Shown one piece after another: positions 1 through 8,099 of a stretch of DNA of 13,215 nucleotides; within the stretch, counting starts at the first letter, position 1, and each line of letters begins with the position of its first letter. The stretch covers positions 1 through 13,215 of the forward strand of contig JASHUX010000401.1 of assembly GCA_030039775.1 (NCBI GenBank). The letters run 5' to 3'. The position numbers and the translations under genes are program-made. The notes beneath the pieces are model-generated. The model saw nothing but the letters and a program-made list of their open reading frames with translations. It did no database searches and was not told the DNA's origin. This DNA is from Alphaproteobacteria bacterium. Its GTDB lineage: Bacteria; Pseudomonadota; Alphaproteobacteria; ATCC43930; CGMCC-115725.

Positions 1-387
1 GGAACTGACCGCGACGCCGCGGATGTCTTCGATCTCGGCGCGGGTCACCGGTTGGTGATAGGCGATGATCGCCAACGTCTCGATACCGGCCCGCGACAAT
101 TTGCGCGGCACGACTTTCTCGAGCTTCAGCTTGTCGCCCAAGTCCGACGCCGTGCGGAAGGTCCATCCGCCGGCGACATTGACTAGGTTCACGCCGCGTC
201 CGCGATAATCGGCCTCGAGATCCGCGAGCAACGCCGGCACATTGGCGCCGTCCGGCAAGCGTTCTGCCATCGCCTCAGCGTCGAGCGGCGCGGCCGACGC
301 AAAGAGCAATGCTTCGATCAGGCGCAAGTGCTGGGCATGGTCGTCGTCGGCCATGGCTTCGTTGGGGTCCATTTCAATCACACTCAT
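1..387 (-). CDS. scpB: ScpB, condensin complex kleisin-associated subunit (3' end beyond window)
   Basis: ScpB binds the kleisin ScpA and with SMC forms the bacterial condensin that compacts and segregates the chromosome in the cytoplasm. I translated 129 codons from the ATG at 387-385; the gene continues past the left edge, so the C-terminus is not visible. The visible part has the family pattern: an N-terminal winged helix with RLIEALLFASAAPLD near residues 22-36, a glycine-containing strand near residues 73-80, then a second winged helix with the very typical block RAGIETLAIIAYHQPVTRAEIEDIRG near residues 99-124 (fragments: LAIIAYHQPVTRAEIE). Its ATG overlaps the scpA TGA in an ATGA arrangement (384-387), so translation is probably coupled and the two partners made together. 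Identity is firm; only the missing end is unknown. Confidence 0.93.
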   Translation of the reverse strand, partial: MSVIEMDPNEAMADDDHAQHLRLIEALLFASAAPLDAEAMAERLPDGANVPALLADLEADYRGRGVNLVNVAGGWTFRTASDLGDKLKLEKVVPRKLSRAGIETLAIIAYHQPVTRAEIEDIRGVAVSS

Positions 388-1169
388 GTCGGCTCCGGCA
401 TGCTGCGCAAATAAAGCGGCCCGAACGCGCGGTCCTGCCGCAATTCGATCTTGCCGGCGCGCGCCAACTCGAGGCTGGCGGCGAATGTGGCGGCAATCGC
501 CGAGCGCTCGACCAAGCCGTGCGCCAACCCGCCGGGCAGGAAGGTGACGAGGCTGCGCCACTCCGGCATGCGCCCCAGTACACGCCTGAGGCGCTCCAGC
601 GCGTCGTCCATGGAATAGAGTTCCGCGGGCATGATCCGCAGCACCGCGTTTTCCTTGCGCTGACGCTGCTCGCCGTAGGCACGCAGCAGGTCCAGCAGCG
701 TCGCCTCATATTTCGGAATGAGCTTGCGCGGCAGGCCCTCGGGTGCACCCCGGCCGAACACGTCGCGGTCGAGCCGCGGCAGCGCCATGAGACGTGCGCC
801 AGCGTTGCGCATCGCTTCGAGGCGCTGCAATTGATGCGTCAGGAGTGCCGCCAACTCTTCGCCGGTCGGCTCTTCGGGACCGGGCGGCTCAGGCAGCAAC
901 AGCCGCGATTTGAGATAGGCGAGCCACGCCGCCATGACGAGATAATCGGCGGCGATTTCGAGGCGCAGCCGCCGCGCCGCCGCGATGAAGGCGAGATACT
1001 GATCCGCGAGCGCCAGGATCGAGATTTTCGTGAGGTCGACTTTCTGCTCGCGCGCCAGCGTCAGCAGCACGTCGATCGGGCCTTCATAGCCCTCGAGATC
1101 GACGACCAATTCCTCGCCGGGAGGCGCCGCGCCGCGCCGATCTTCTTCGAACGCCGCAGCGTCGATCAT
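384..1169 (-). CDS. scpA: ScpA, segregation and condensation protein (kleisin)
   Basis: ScpA is the kleisin that bridges the SMC heads and carries ScpB. The 261-residue product has the family N-terminus, with LEGYEGPIDVLLTLAREQKVDL at about residues 25-46 (fragment EGPIDVLLTLAR), the next conserved helix block YLVMAAWLAYLKSRLLLP at about 76-93, an acidic and proline-rich stretch around 94-105, and a C-terminal winged-helix-like region that contacts SMC. Length fits alphaproteobacterial ScpA. A longer frame reaches 1187, but the ATG at 1169-1167 is preferred because it overlaps the TGA of the upstream protease gene as ATGA, the same spacing used at the scpA/scpB junction. The adjacent scpB supports the call. 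Confidence 0.95.
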   Translation of the reverse strand: MIDAAAFEEDRRGAAPPGEELVVDLEGYEGPIDVLLTLAREQKVDLTKISILALADQYLAFIAAARRLRLEIAADYLVMAAWLAYLKSRLLLPEPPGPEEPTGEELAALLTHQLQRLEAMRNAGARLMALPRLDRDVFGRGAPEGLPRKLIPKYEATLLDLLRAYGEQRQRKENAVLRIMPAELYSMDDALERLRRVLGRMPEWRSLVTFLPGGLAHGLVERSAIAATFAASLELARAGKIELRQDRAFGPLYLRSMPEPT

Positions 1170-1858
1170 GCCACTCCGGTGAGCCAACTGATGCCCTGAA
1201 CGATCATGTTCGCCGGCCAGTATATGACGATTCCGACAATGTCCAGATCGACTCCGGCCGACCGCCCGAGCCAGGGCAACAGGAACAGCAACCCGACCAC
1301 GATGAAAATGCCGTAGCGCTCAAGCCGCGCCAGCGGATAGGCCAGGAAATTCGGCAAGAGGCCGACCGCGACTCGGCCGCCGTCCAGGGGCGGTAACGGG
1401 ATCATGTTGAATACCGCCAGCACGACGTTGAACATCACAGCATTGCGCAGATTGAGCGCGGCCCACAGCTTCGCCACCGTGGGCACCGCCGGCAGCGCGT
1501 AAAACAACAGGGCCGCCGCGACCGCCATCAGGATGTTGATGCCCGGCCCGGCCAGCGCCACCCACACCATGTCGATGCGCGGACGGCGCAGCCGTCCGAA
1601 ATTCACCGGTACCGGCTTGGCATAGCCGAACAGGAAACTACCGCGGGACACGAAGAACAGCAGCAGCGGCATCAGGATCGTGCCGAAGAGGTCGATATGC
1701 CGGATCGGATTGAAGGTGACGCGGCCGGCGCGCAGCGCGGTATCGTCGCCAAGCTTGCTCGCGACCCAGCCATGCGCCGCCTCGTGCAGCGTGATGGCGA
1801 AGATCGCCGGCAACGCGAACACTGAAATCTGCTCCAGCAGCGAGCCGTAGTCGAACAT
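1166..1858 (-). CDS. Site-2 protease family (M50) intramembrane zinc metallopeptidase
   Basis: A 230-residue, strongly hydrophobic integral membrane protein expected to cleave substrates within or near the lipid bilayer. The zinc motif HEAAH is at residues 25-29 inside the first membrane segment. NPIRHID at 50-56, AGPGINI at 103-109 and NMIPLPPLDGGR at 151-162 follow; D159 of the last block is the likely third zinc ligand. There are about five to six membrane segments (roughly 11-30, 57-76, 96-122, 140-155, 183-198, 205-225). It lacks a PDZ domain, so it belongs to the short compact M50 proteases rather than the RseP/RasP type. The natural substrate cannot be deduced. It starts at ATG 1858-1856, overlapping the nagZ TGA by one base, and its own TGA overlaps the scpA ATG, so it is embedded in the operon. 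I give no gene symbol because the family has no settled name. Confidence 0.93.
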   Translation of the reverse strand: MFDYGSLLEQISVFALPAIFAITLHEAAHGWVASKLGDDTALRAGRVTFNPIRHIDLFGTILMPLLLFFVSRGSFLFGYAKPVPVNFGRLRRPRIDMVWVALAGPGINILMAVAAALLFYALPAVPTVAKLWAALNLRNAVMFNVVLAVFNMIPLPPLDGGRVAVGLLPNFLAYPLARLERYGIFIVVGLLFLLPWLGRSAGVDLDIVGIVIYWPANMIVQGISWLTGVA

Positions 1859-2871
1859 CAGGCGGTCGCCATCAATTCGCCGAACCGAACTTCAGCGGCG
1901 GTGCGATCGAACGGCGCGCGCGCCGGCAACCGCGCCGCGCCGGCGGCAAGCCGCCGCAGCGCGGCATCGGACAAGGGACGCGCCGCGCTTGCCACCTCTT
2001 TCATTTCACTCATATCGCCGTTGCAGTGAAGAACGATGTCGCATCCTGCCGACAATGCTGCGCCGGTTCGCGCGGCCATGCCGCCGCTCAACGCGCCCAT
2101 CGACAGATCGTCAGAGATCAACACTCCGTCGAAGCCGATGCTACCGCGAATGACCTCGGCGATCACGCGCGGCGACAGGGTCGCCGGCGAGTCGGCGTCG
2201 ATTGATTCGTAAACAACATGCGCCGTCATCGCCCATGGCATGTCGCGCAAGGCATGGAACGGCGCGAAATCGGTGCGTTCCAAATCGGCGCGCGACGCGG
2301 TCACGCGCGGCAGCGCGCGGTGGCTATCGACGGCGGCGCGGCCATGTCCGGGAATGTGCTTGATCACGGGTAATATGTGGCCCCGCAACAAGCCATCGCA
2401 AGCCGCGCGCGCGAGTTGCGCCACAATGGCCGGATCGCCGCCCCAGGATCGGTCGCCGATCACCTTGTCGGCGCCGGCGATCGCCAGGTCCAGAAGCGGA
2501 TAGCAATCGACCGAAATGCCAAGACCGCTCAAATCGTCGGCAATCAGACGCGCACCGAGCCGTGCCGCTTCTTCGGCCTTGGGCCCGTGCGCGGCGATTT
2601 GCCCGGGTGCCGGATAGGCGTGCCAATGCGGCGGGCCGAGCCGCGCGACACGGCCGCCTTCCTGGTCGATCAGGACTGGCGCGTCGGCGCGGCCGACCGA
2701 GGCGCGCAACTCCTCAACCAGCCGCGCGACCGGCGCCGGATCGCCGCAATTGCGCTTGAACAGGATGAAGCCGAGCGGGTCGGCGGCTCGAAAAAATGCC
2801 CGCTCCCCCTCGCTTAGCCGTTCGCCCGCGCAGCCGAAAATCGCCGCGAGCGGCGGGTTACGGCTTGGCAA
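1858..2871 (-). CDS. nagZ: NagZ, beta-N-acetylhexosaminidase (GH3) of peptidoglycan recycling
   Basis: NagZ removes N-acetylglucosamine from GlcNAc-1,6-anhydro-MurNAc peptides in the cytoplasm during cell-wall recycling. The 337-residue product is a single TIM-barrel GH3 enzyme without a signal peptide. Visible motifs are LIDQEGGRVARL at 67-78 (substrate loop), KHIPGHG at 171-177, DSH at 182-184 (the Asp-His acid/base dyad characteristic of NagZ), and LISDDLSM at 251-258, with D254 the expected nucleophile. These agree with single-domain proteobacterial NagZ. The start appears to be TTG (2871-2869): no ATG or GTG lies near the conserved PLAAIFGCAG block at residues 7-16. It overlaps the end of the SPOR gene by 14 nt, and I see no strong Shine-Dalgarno, which suggests translational coupling. 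By family precedent its products can feed beta-lactamase induction; nothing here shows that. Confidence 0.94.
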   Translation of the reverse strand: MPSRNPPLAAIFGCAGERLSEGERAFFRAADPLGFILFKRNCGDPAPVARLVEELRASVGRADAPVLIDQEGGRVARLGPPHWHAYPAPGQIAAHGPKAEEAARLGARLIADDLSGLGISVDCYPLLDLAIAGADKVIGDRSWGGDPAIVAQLARAACDGLLRGHILPVIKHIPGHGRAAVDSHRALPRVTASRADLERTDFAPFHALRDMPWAMTAHVVYESIDADSPATLSPRVIAEVIRGSIGFDGVLISDDLSMGALSGGMAARTGAALSAGCDIVLHCNGDMSEMKEVASAARPLSDAALRRLAAGAARLPARAPFDRTAAEVRFGELMATA

Positions 2872-3715
2872 GGAGGCACGCCGCTCCGCGCTGACGCAGG
2901 GAATCGCAAAGCTGCGCCGCCGAGCCTTGCGACATCGGGCCGGCCATCACCCGGTAATACGTGCCGCGATCGCCGAGATTGACCGGGACGACGGATAAAT
3001 TGACCCCACCCAACACATCGCCATAGGTCCGGCGCAGCCGCTCCTCCGTCGTGCGCGCATCCGCCGCGGAGCGCAGCGACGCGAGCTGCAAGCGATAGCC
3101 GCCCGGCGCAATCGCCGGCGGCTTCGGTTTCGGCTCCTCGCGGGCGGCTACGGGCTTCGGCTTCAGTGGCAATGCGGCCCCCGGCTTCGGCGCGACACTC
3201 GCTGCCGGGCTCGCCGAAGACGGCGGCGGCAATCTGTCGGCGACGGGCTTGATCGGCGGTGCAGCCGTTGTGGCCTGCGCGGCTTGAACCGCGTTTGGCG
3301 GCGGCGCACTGGTAGTCACCGATGGCGCGTCACTCGCGGCGGCGGGCGCCGGCGTCGGCGGTGCCGCCATTGTCTGTGTCTGTGCGACCGGCTGCGGCAA
3401 CGGCTTTTCCGGCGCTGGCAAGATATTCTCGACATGCGGCGGCGACCGGCCGCTGTCATAGGCGAGCGGGTCGATATCGGCGACCTTCATTCCGCCGGGA
3501 TCGGCCGGCTTTTCCCGCGTCGGCTGGGCATCGGCCGTCAGCTTCGGTACATCCGAGCCTGGCGTGCTGGGACCGCGCTGAAACGCCCATGCCCAGGCCA
3601 GCGCCACGAAGCCCAGGAACAATCCGACTACGATCCCAACGCGCATCCGGCGGCGGCGCGACGACATGGTGAAGATCGGCCGCCGACGCCCTATCCGAAC
3701 CTGGTCCAACGCCAT
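2858..3715 (-). CDS. Single-pass membrane protein with C-terminal SPOR domain
   Basis: SPOR domains bind septal peptidoglycan stripped of stem peptides and bring proteins to division sites. This 285-residue protein has a basic cytoplasmic N-terminus (arginines at 8-25), one membrane helix at about 26-46, a long low-complexity periplasmic linker rich in Pro, Ala and Lys (about 50-200), and a C-terminal SPOR domain at about 205-285. The domain begins GGYRLQLASLRS and contains TYYRVMAGPM near 252-261. Two cysteines in its last helix region (about 270 and 280) could pair as a disulfide. The ATG at 3715-3713 is chosen over a TTG one codon upstream, because it overlaps the argS TGA by one base. A SPOR gene between argS and nagZ is a familiar alphaproteobacterial arrangement. 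It is FtsN/DedD-like only in layout; orthology to a named protein is not established. Confidence 0.9.
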   Translation of the reverse strand: MALDQVRIGRRRPIFTMSSRRRRMRVGIVVGLFLGFVALAWAWAFQRGPSTPGSDVPKLTADAQPTREKPADPGGMKVADIDPLAYDSGRSPPHVENILPAPEKPLPQPVAQTQTMAAPPTPAPAAASDAPSVTTSAPPPNAVQAAQATTAAPPIKPVADRLPPPSSASPAASVAPKPGAALPLKPKPVAAREEPKPKPPAIAPGGYRLQLASLRSAADARTTEERLRRTYGDVLGGVNLSVVPVNLGDRGTYYRVMAGPMSQGSAAQLCDSLRQRGAACLLAKP

Positions 3716-5472
3716 CAACGCATCTCCTCGACCGGCGTCACGCCAAACACGTTGAGGCCCGACGCGACGACAAAAGCTACCGCCTGCACCAAAGCGAGAC
3801 GCGCCGACGTTACTTCAGGCGAATCGCTAAGAATGAAGCGCAAGCTCGTATCATCCTTACCTTTATTCCACAGTCCGTGGAAGATCGAAGCGAGCTCCTG
3901 GAGATAAAAGGCGATTCGATGTGGCTCATGAGCTTCGGCGGCCGCCTCGACCAGGCGCGGCCAGCCCGCCAGGTGCCGGATAAGGGCCAATTCCATCGAG
4001 TCGGTGAGGTGCTGCAGCGGCGCCGCCGCCAATGCCGCGGGGTCGAGCGACAGGCCCGGCAGCATGTTCCCCGCGAGTCGCAGAACCGACCGCGCGCGCG
4101 CATGGGCGTACTGGACATAGAAGACGGGGTTATCTCTCGACTGCTCGACCACCTTGGCGAAGTCGAAATCGAGCGCCGCTTCGGGCGCCCGGGTGAGGAT
4201 GAAGAAGCGCACCGCGCCCGCGCCCACCTCCTCCACCATCTCCCGGAGCGTGATGAGGTTGCCGGAGCGTTTCGACAATTTCACCGGCTCGCCCTTCAGA
4301 AATACCTTGACGATGCCATTGAACACGACATCGAGATGAGCCTTGCCATCGCTCAGCGCGGCGACCGCTGGGCGCATGCGGTCGAGATAGCCGGCGTGAT
4401 CGGTGCCGAGCACGTTGATCATCAACGTGAACCCGCGCCGGATTTTGTCATAGTGATAGGCGATGTCAGGCATGATGTAGGCCCAACCGCCGTCGCGCTT
4501 TTTCAGCGGCCGATCAGTGCTGTCGCCGAACTGACTCGAGCGAAACAGCGTCAGCGGCACCGGTGCCCAATCTTCCATGACCTTGCCCTTCGGCGGCGGC
4601 AGCGTCCCGACATAGATCAGGCCCTTTTGGTCGAGGATGCGGAACGCGGCGTCGAGCGTGCCGTTCTCGATCAGCTCGCGCTCGTTGGTGAAGACGTCAT
4701 GCTTGATTCCGATCAGTTCGAGATCGCCGGCGATCATCTTGATCATGAAATCGACCGCGAAATCGCGGATTGGGCCGAGCCATTCTGCATCCGGCCGGCC
4801 AAGCCATTTGCGCCCATCGCGCTGCGCCAGCGCTTCGCCAACGTCCTTAAGATATTCGCCGGGATAGAGCCCGTCCGGAATTTCGCCGATATTGTCGCCA
4901 AGCGCTTCGCGGTAACGCAGGAACGTCGTGCGCGCCAGGGCATCGACCTGCCCGCCGGCATCGTTAAAATAATATTCACGTGTGACGGCAAAACCCGCTT
5001 TCGCCAGAAGATTCGCCAACGCGTCGCCGATCACCGCGCCCCGGACGTGGCCGACATGCATCGGGCCGGTCGGGTTGGCTGACACATATTCGACGTTGGT
5101 GTTGCGACCGCCGCCGATATTGCAATCTCCATAGTTCGGTCCCGCGCGCAGGATCTCGCGCACCCGCTCGTGCCAGAACGCATCCGCCAGCGTCAGGTTG
5201 ACGAACCCCGGCCCGGCAACCTCGACTTTGGCGACGTCGGGATCGGCACGGAATTTTTCCGCGAGCAATTCCGCCAGATCGCGCGGCTTCATATTTGCCT
5301 GTTTCGCCAGCACCAGCGCGGCGTTCGCCGAGATGTCGCCGTGCTTCGCATCGCGCGGCGGCTCGACCGTCAGCCCCTTGGTTATGAGGCCCGCGGGCAA
5401 TTTGCCCTCGGCCACTAGGGCAGGAAGGATGCCTTGCTCGATCTTGTCGCGAAAATGATTGAACAGATTCAC
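3715..5472 (-). CDS. argS: Arginyl-tRNA synthetase (class I)
   Basis: ArgS charges tRNA-Arg with arginine using ATP. The 585-residue product shows the ArgS N-terminal Add1 domain (about 1-110; [17 protein letters not shown] at 41-57), then the Rossmann catalytic core with [16 protein letters not shown] at 131-146 (HVGH is the HIGH signature at 139-142), LGTDHAGYL at 355-363, and VKLSKRSGN at 397-405 (KMSKS equivalent at 398-402). A C-terminal DALR anticodon-binding domain runs from about residue 450 to the end, with [14 protein letters not shown] near 452-465. The start is GTG at 5472-5470, directly before NLFNHF; an open frame extends upstream to 5601, but that part is a shadow of dgt with no ArgS character. 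The GTG overlaps the dgt TGA as GTGA, so the two genes are coupled. Confidence 0.97.
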   Translation of the reverse strand: MNLFNHFRDKIEQGILPALVAEGKLPAGLITKGLTVEPPRDAKHGDISANAALVLAKQANMKPRDLAELLAEKFRADPDVAKVEVAGPGFVNLTLADAFWHERVREILRAGPNYGDCNIGGGRNTNVEYVSANPTGPMHVGHVRGAVIGDALANLLAKAGFAVTREYYFNDAGGQVDALARTTFLRYREALGDNIGEIPDGLYPGEYLKDVGEALAQRDGRKWLGRPDAEWLGPIRDFAVDFMIKMIAGDLELIGIKHDVFTNERELIENGTLDAAFRILDQKGLIYVGTLPPPKGKVMEDWAPVPLTLFRSSQFGDSTDRPLKKRDGGWAYIMPDIAYHYDKIRRGFTLMINVLGTDHAGYLDRMRPAVAALSDGKAHLDVVFNGIVKVFLKGEPVKLSKRSGNLITLREMVEEVGAGAVRFFILTRAPEAALDFDFAKVVEQSRDNPVFYVQYAHARARSVLRLAGNMLPGLSLDPAALAAAPLQHLTDSMELALIRHLAGWPRLVEAAAEAHEPHRIAFYLQELASIFHGLWNKGKDDTSLRFILSDSPEVTSARLALVQAVAFVVASGLNVFGVTPVEEMR

Positions 5473-6632
5473 GGGGTCACGTCCGGATCGAACAGGCGGC
5501 GGTGCTCGTCGAGCGCGTACCGGTCGGTCATTCCGGCGATATAATCGGCGACGACGCGGGCGCGCGCCTCCGGCGGCTTGTTCACCGCGTCGGCTTGCCA
5601 CTCGCTCGGCAGACAGTCGGGCTCACTCATGAGCAGCGCGAATAATTCCGATACGACGCGGCGCGCCTTCGACGACATACGGTTGACGCGGAAATGACGA
5701 TACATGTGCTCGAACAGAAATGCCTTCAGCGCCTTGTCGTGGGCGCGCATCGTGTCGGAGAACGCCGCCACCGGCGTGCCGAGCGCGCGAATGTCGTCGA
5801 CGTTTTTCACCTTGGCTTGATCGACACGCCGCGTCGTCTCGGCGATCAAATCCGTGGCCATCACGTCGATCATGCGCCGGATCGCCTCGTGGATCAGCCG
5901 CGTCTCCGCTGCGCCCGGATAACGCGCCACAACGTCCTTGAAGACCGGCCCGGCCAGCGGGCCGTCCGCCAAGTCGGCCACGGTGAACAGGCCGGCCCGT
6001 AGCCCGTCGTCGATGTCATGGTTGTTGTAAGCGATATCGTCCGACAGCGCCGCGATCTGCGCCTCGGCGGACGGATAGGTGTCGAGCGCAAGATCGTAAT
6101 CGCGGACATAAGCGGCGATGGTGGCCGGAAGCTTCCCCGTCATCGGCCCATTATGTTTGACTACGCCCTCGAGCGTCTCCCAGGTGAGATTGAGTCCGTC
6201 GAACGCCGCGTAGCGCCGCTCGAGCTTGGTCAGGACGCGAAACGTTTGGTCGTTATGCTCGAAGCCGCCATACGGCCGCATCGCGTCGTCAAGTGCGTCG
6301 CCGCCGGCATGGCCGAACGGCGTGTGGCCGAGATCGTGTGCGAGTGCAAGCGCTTCTGCGAGGTCGTCGTTCAAGTGTAAGGCCCGCGACACCGAGCGCG
6401 CGATCTGCGCGACTTCGAGCGAATGGGTCAGCCGGGTGCGGAAATGATCCCCCTCATGATAGACGAATACTTGCGTTTTGTATTGCAGACGGCGAAACGC
6501 GGTCGAATGAATCACGCGGTCGCGGTCGCGTTGGAACGGTGTCCGAGTCGGGCTTTCCGCCTCCGTATGGCGGCGTCCGCGGCTCCGTTCCGAGTGGCAG
6601 GCATAGCGCGCAAGCGGCGCCGGATCGCTCAT
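5469..6632 (-). CDS. dgt: Deoxyguanosinetriphosphate triphosphohydrolase-like protein (HD domain, dNTPase)
   Basis: Enzymes of this family hydrolyse dNTPs to nucleoside and triphosphate, tuning nucleotide pools. The 387-residue protein has the usual opening [14 protein letters not shown] at 30-43, then [12 protein letters not shown] at 45-56 and the HD-metal residues: H70 in [14 protein letters not shown]99-D100 in [15 protein letters not shown], and D199 in [14 protein letters not shown]. The length and single HD domain match the type-2 dGTPase-like group common in alphaproteobacteria; the true nucleotide preference cannot be read from sequence. The ATG at 6632-6630 is preferred over longer frames reaching 6770 because [11 protein letters not shown] resembles the family N-terminus and the extra residues lie in the divergent intergenic DNA. 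It is the first gene of the minus-strand operon. Confidence 0.93.
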   Translation of the reverse strand: MSDPAPLARYACHSERSRGRRHTEAESPTRTPFQRDRDRVIHSTAFRRLQYKTQVFVYHEGDHFRTRLTHSLEVAQIARSVSRALHLNDDLAEALALAHDLGHTPFGHAGGDALDDAMRPYGGFEHNDQTFRVLTKLERRYAAFDGLNLTWETLEGVVKHNGPMTGKLPATIAAYVRDYDLALDTYPSAEAQIAALSDDIAYNNHDIDDGLRAGLFTVADLADGPLAGPVFKDVVARYPGAAETRLIHEAIRRMIDVMATDLIAETTRRVDQAKVKNVDDIRALGTPVAAFSDTMRAHDKALKAFLFEHMYRHFRVNRMSSKARRVVSELFALLMSEPDCLPSEWQADAVNKPPEARARVVADYIAGMTDRYALDEHRRLFDPDVTP

Positions 6633-6798
6633 TTGGCGCAACCTAACACGCCGAACCGGGTTGGCAACGCCCGTACGCACCACGGGAATAGCGATCAAAG
6701 GTGGCGCGTTTATGCAAACCCTGCTTGAATAGGCGCCCGCTTCTTGCTTGATATCGTTACCCGCCGCCACGGCGCGCGGACCAACTCAGGGGATGTCC
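6633..6798. promoter_or_regulatory. Divergent intergenic region between dgt and the first RcnB-family gene
   Basis: This 166-bp gap separates the minus-strand operon from the plus-strand envelope genes and must hold the promoters for both. On the plus strand TTGAAT (6725-6730) and TGATAT (6749-6754), 18 bases apart, are the best sigma-70-like pair I see. For dgt no convincing -35/-10 pair stands out. AGGGG (6788-6792), six bases before the ATG at 6799, is a good ribosome binding site. These are pattern readings only; the promoter pair is weak. Confidence 0.35.
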
Positions 6799-7338
6799 AT
6801 GAAACGACTAATGGTATGGGTGGCGGCACTATCGCTCGTGGTAGCGCCGACACTGTCATTCGCACAAACGCCGCCGAAAAAAGGCCCGGGCGGCGGCAAG
6901 CCGGCGCCGCACGGGACGTCACGCCCGGCGCCCCATCCGCACGCTGGCGGCCCTGGCCGACCGGGAGGTCCGGGACATACAGCAGGCAGGCCTGGTCCTC
7001 GTCCGGGTCCGGGACATGTCGCTGGCAGGCCCGTTTACGGCCACGGCGTCTATCATGGTCCTCGCGGCAACCGCTTCTACTATAACGGCCATTATTTCGG
7101 CCGCATTCATGGCGGTCCGTGGGCGTGGCCGGCGGGTTACGGCTATCACCGCTTCTTCATCGGCGGGATTCTGCCGGCGATCTTCCTCGGATCGGCTTAT
7201 GTCTACGCCGATTACGTGGCGCTTGGCCTGGCGGCTCCGGATCCCGGCTTCGTCTGGGTACGGTACGGACCAGACCTTGTGTTGGTGAATCAGGCGACGG
7301 GTGAAATCGTTCAGGTCGCATACGGCGTATTCCTGTAA
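6799..7338 (+). CDS. RcnB-family periplasmic protein with His/Gly-rich linker
   Basis: A secreted 179-residue protein. Residues 1-22 form a Sec signal peptide (basic MKR, hydrophobic core, cleavage likely after SFA before QTPPKK). Residues 28-107 are dominated by Gly, Pro, His and Arg, with histidines at 38, 46, 48, 60, 73, 82, 86, 98 and 104, which could bind divalent metal. Residues 118-179 form the conserved RcnB-type C-terminal domain (IGGILPAIFLGSAYVYADY, then VRYGPDLVLVNQATGEIVQV). E. coli RcnB is a small periplasmic protein that modulates Ni/Co efflux by RcnA. No rcnA or rcnR lies in this window, so a nickel/cobalt role is only family inference. The ATG at 6799 is chosen because it has AGGGG six bases upstream and opens directly with the signal peptide. 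A paralogue lies at 8100. Confidence 0.82.
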   Translation: MKRLMVWVAALSLVVAPTLSFAQTPPKKGPGGGKPAPHGTSRPAPHPHAGGPGRPGGPGHTAGRPGPRPGPGHVAGRPVYGHGVYHGPRGNRFYYNGHYFGRIHGGPWAWPAGYGYHRFFIGGILPAIFLGSAYVYADYVALGLAAPDPGFVWVRYGPDLVLVNQATGEIVQVAYGVFL

Positions 7339-7347
7339 CAGCAGAGA

Positions 7348-7389
7348 CGTGCGGCGGTCCTTAGACCGATTGGCAAGAGCCGCCGCGCG
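7348..7389 (+). terminator. Strong intergenic hairpin after the first RcnB gene
   Basis: Ten bases at 7348-7357 pair with 7380-7389 (one G-U pair), closing a 22-base loop in which GGTC-CTTA-GACC (7356-7367) can form an alternative small hairpin. It begins ten bases after the TAA. No T-run follows, so it could be a Rho-dependent pause or an mRNA-stabilising 3' structure rather than a classical intrinsic terminator. A second, weaker 6-bp hairpin sits at 7404-7421. Confidence 0.35.
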
Positions 7390-7466
7390 TCACGCCGATC
7401 ACGCCACCGGACCGGCGGTGGACTGATCCGACGGTAGGTATCCCAGAGGCATGGTGGATAGTTCTC

Positions 7467-7946
7467 ATGCCGCACCGATTGGACGATGGCCAGAGGCTAG
7501 CGCCGCGTTACGGCGTCTTCTTGGCGATCGCCTTGCTACTCGCGGCATGCAGCACGAATGGCGCCGGGCCGGTGGCGCCGGCACCATCGCCGGCTCGGGC
7601 TTCGGACGCCGAGATCACCGCGGCAACCCATAGCGTCAGCCGCTGCATGTATGCGGCCGCGGCGGCACCGGCAAATCGAGCTGCTTCCACGCGGACGATC
7701 GCAAAGCGCATCGTCGGTCCTTGCCACACGCGATTTGAGGCGATGCTTCGCGTCGAAGAAAGAGGCATGGGCGCCGACGACGCGGCTGCGTTCGATCGAG
7801 CCATGCGTCAGGAAGAACTGAAGATCGCCACGATGGAGGTGATGTCAGCGCGCGGCGGCGACCGTCATGCGCCCACCAAGAAACAAGTCCGTCGTGGCCA
7901 ACCGCATCGGCCCGTGCCGCCGACCGATCGCCCCAGCGACGACTAG
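7467..7946 (+). CDS. Small predicted lipoprotein, function unknown
   Basis: I do not recognise this 159-residue protein. Its N-terminus reads as a lipoprotein signal: a charged stretch to about residue 14, a hydrophobic core YGVFLAIALLLAA at 15-27, and a lipobox LAAC whose C28 would be acylated. A Pro/Ala/Ser-rich spacer follows to about residue 45. The central part (about 46-125) looks helical and has two cysteines, C60 (SRCMYAAA) and C86 (GPCHTRFEAML), that could form a disulfide in the periplasm. The tail (130-159) is basic, then Pro/Asp-rich, and probably disordered. ATG 7467 has GGTGGA (7453-7458) eight bases upstream. It lies between two RcnB-family genes on the same strand, which suggests shared expression, but gaps of 128 and 153 bases leave separate promoters possible. 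I assign no function. Confidence 0.65.
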   Translation: MPHRLDDGQRLAPRYGVFLAIALLLAACSTNGAGPVAPAPSPARASDAEITAATHSVSRCMYAAAAAPANRAASTRTIAKRIVGPCHTRFEAMLRVEERGMGADDAAAFDRAMRQEELKIATMEVMSARGGDRHAPTKKQVRRGQPHRPVPPTDRPSDD

Positions 7947-8099
7947 GTCGAGCCCGGCACCCTACGTATCCGCGTCGCCGGCCGATTGATTGGCGTCCGT
8001 ACGCTTACCGCCAGCGATCCTTGAAAAGGCCACATTCGTGCTCCACTGAGTTGCGCAGTCGTGCGCGAGCCACGACACGGACAACGATTGGGGCGACCC
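7947..8099 (+). other. Intergenic region between lipoprotein and second RcnB gene
   Basis: The 153 bases carry no gene I can support. GGGG at about 8086-8089, six to seven bases before the ATG at 8100, is a plausible ribosome binding site. TTGAAA at 8023-8028 resembles a -35 element, but I see no good -10 at the right distance, so a promoter is not claimed. Confidence 0.3.

Noticed and set aside
309..1199. Long plus-strand frame opposite scpA
   Set aside because: Antisense shadow in high-GC DNA; the minus strand encodes clear ScpA, and the frame has no family motifs.
3877..5082. 401-codon plus-strand frame opposite argS
   Set aside because: Shadow of argS third-position bias; rich in Arg/Asp/Arg-Gln with no domain signature or ribosome binding site.
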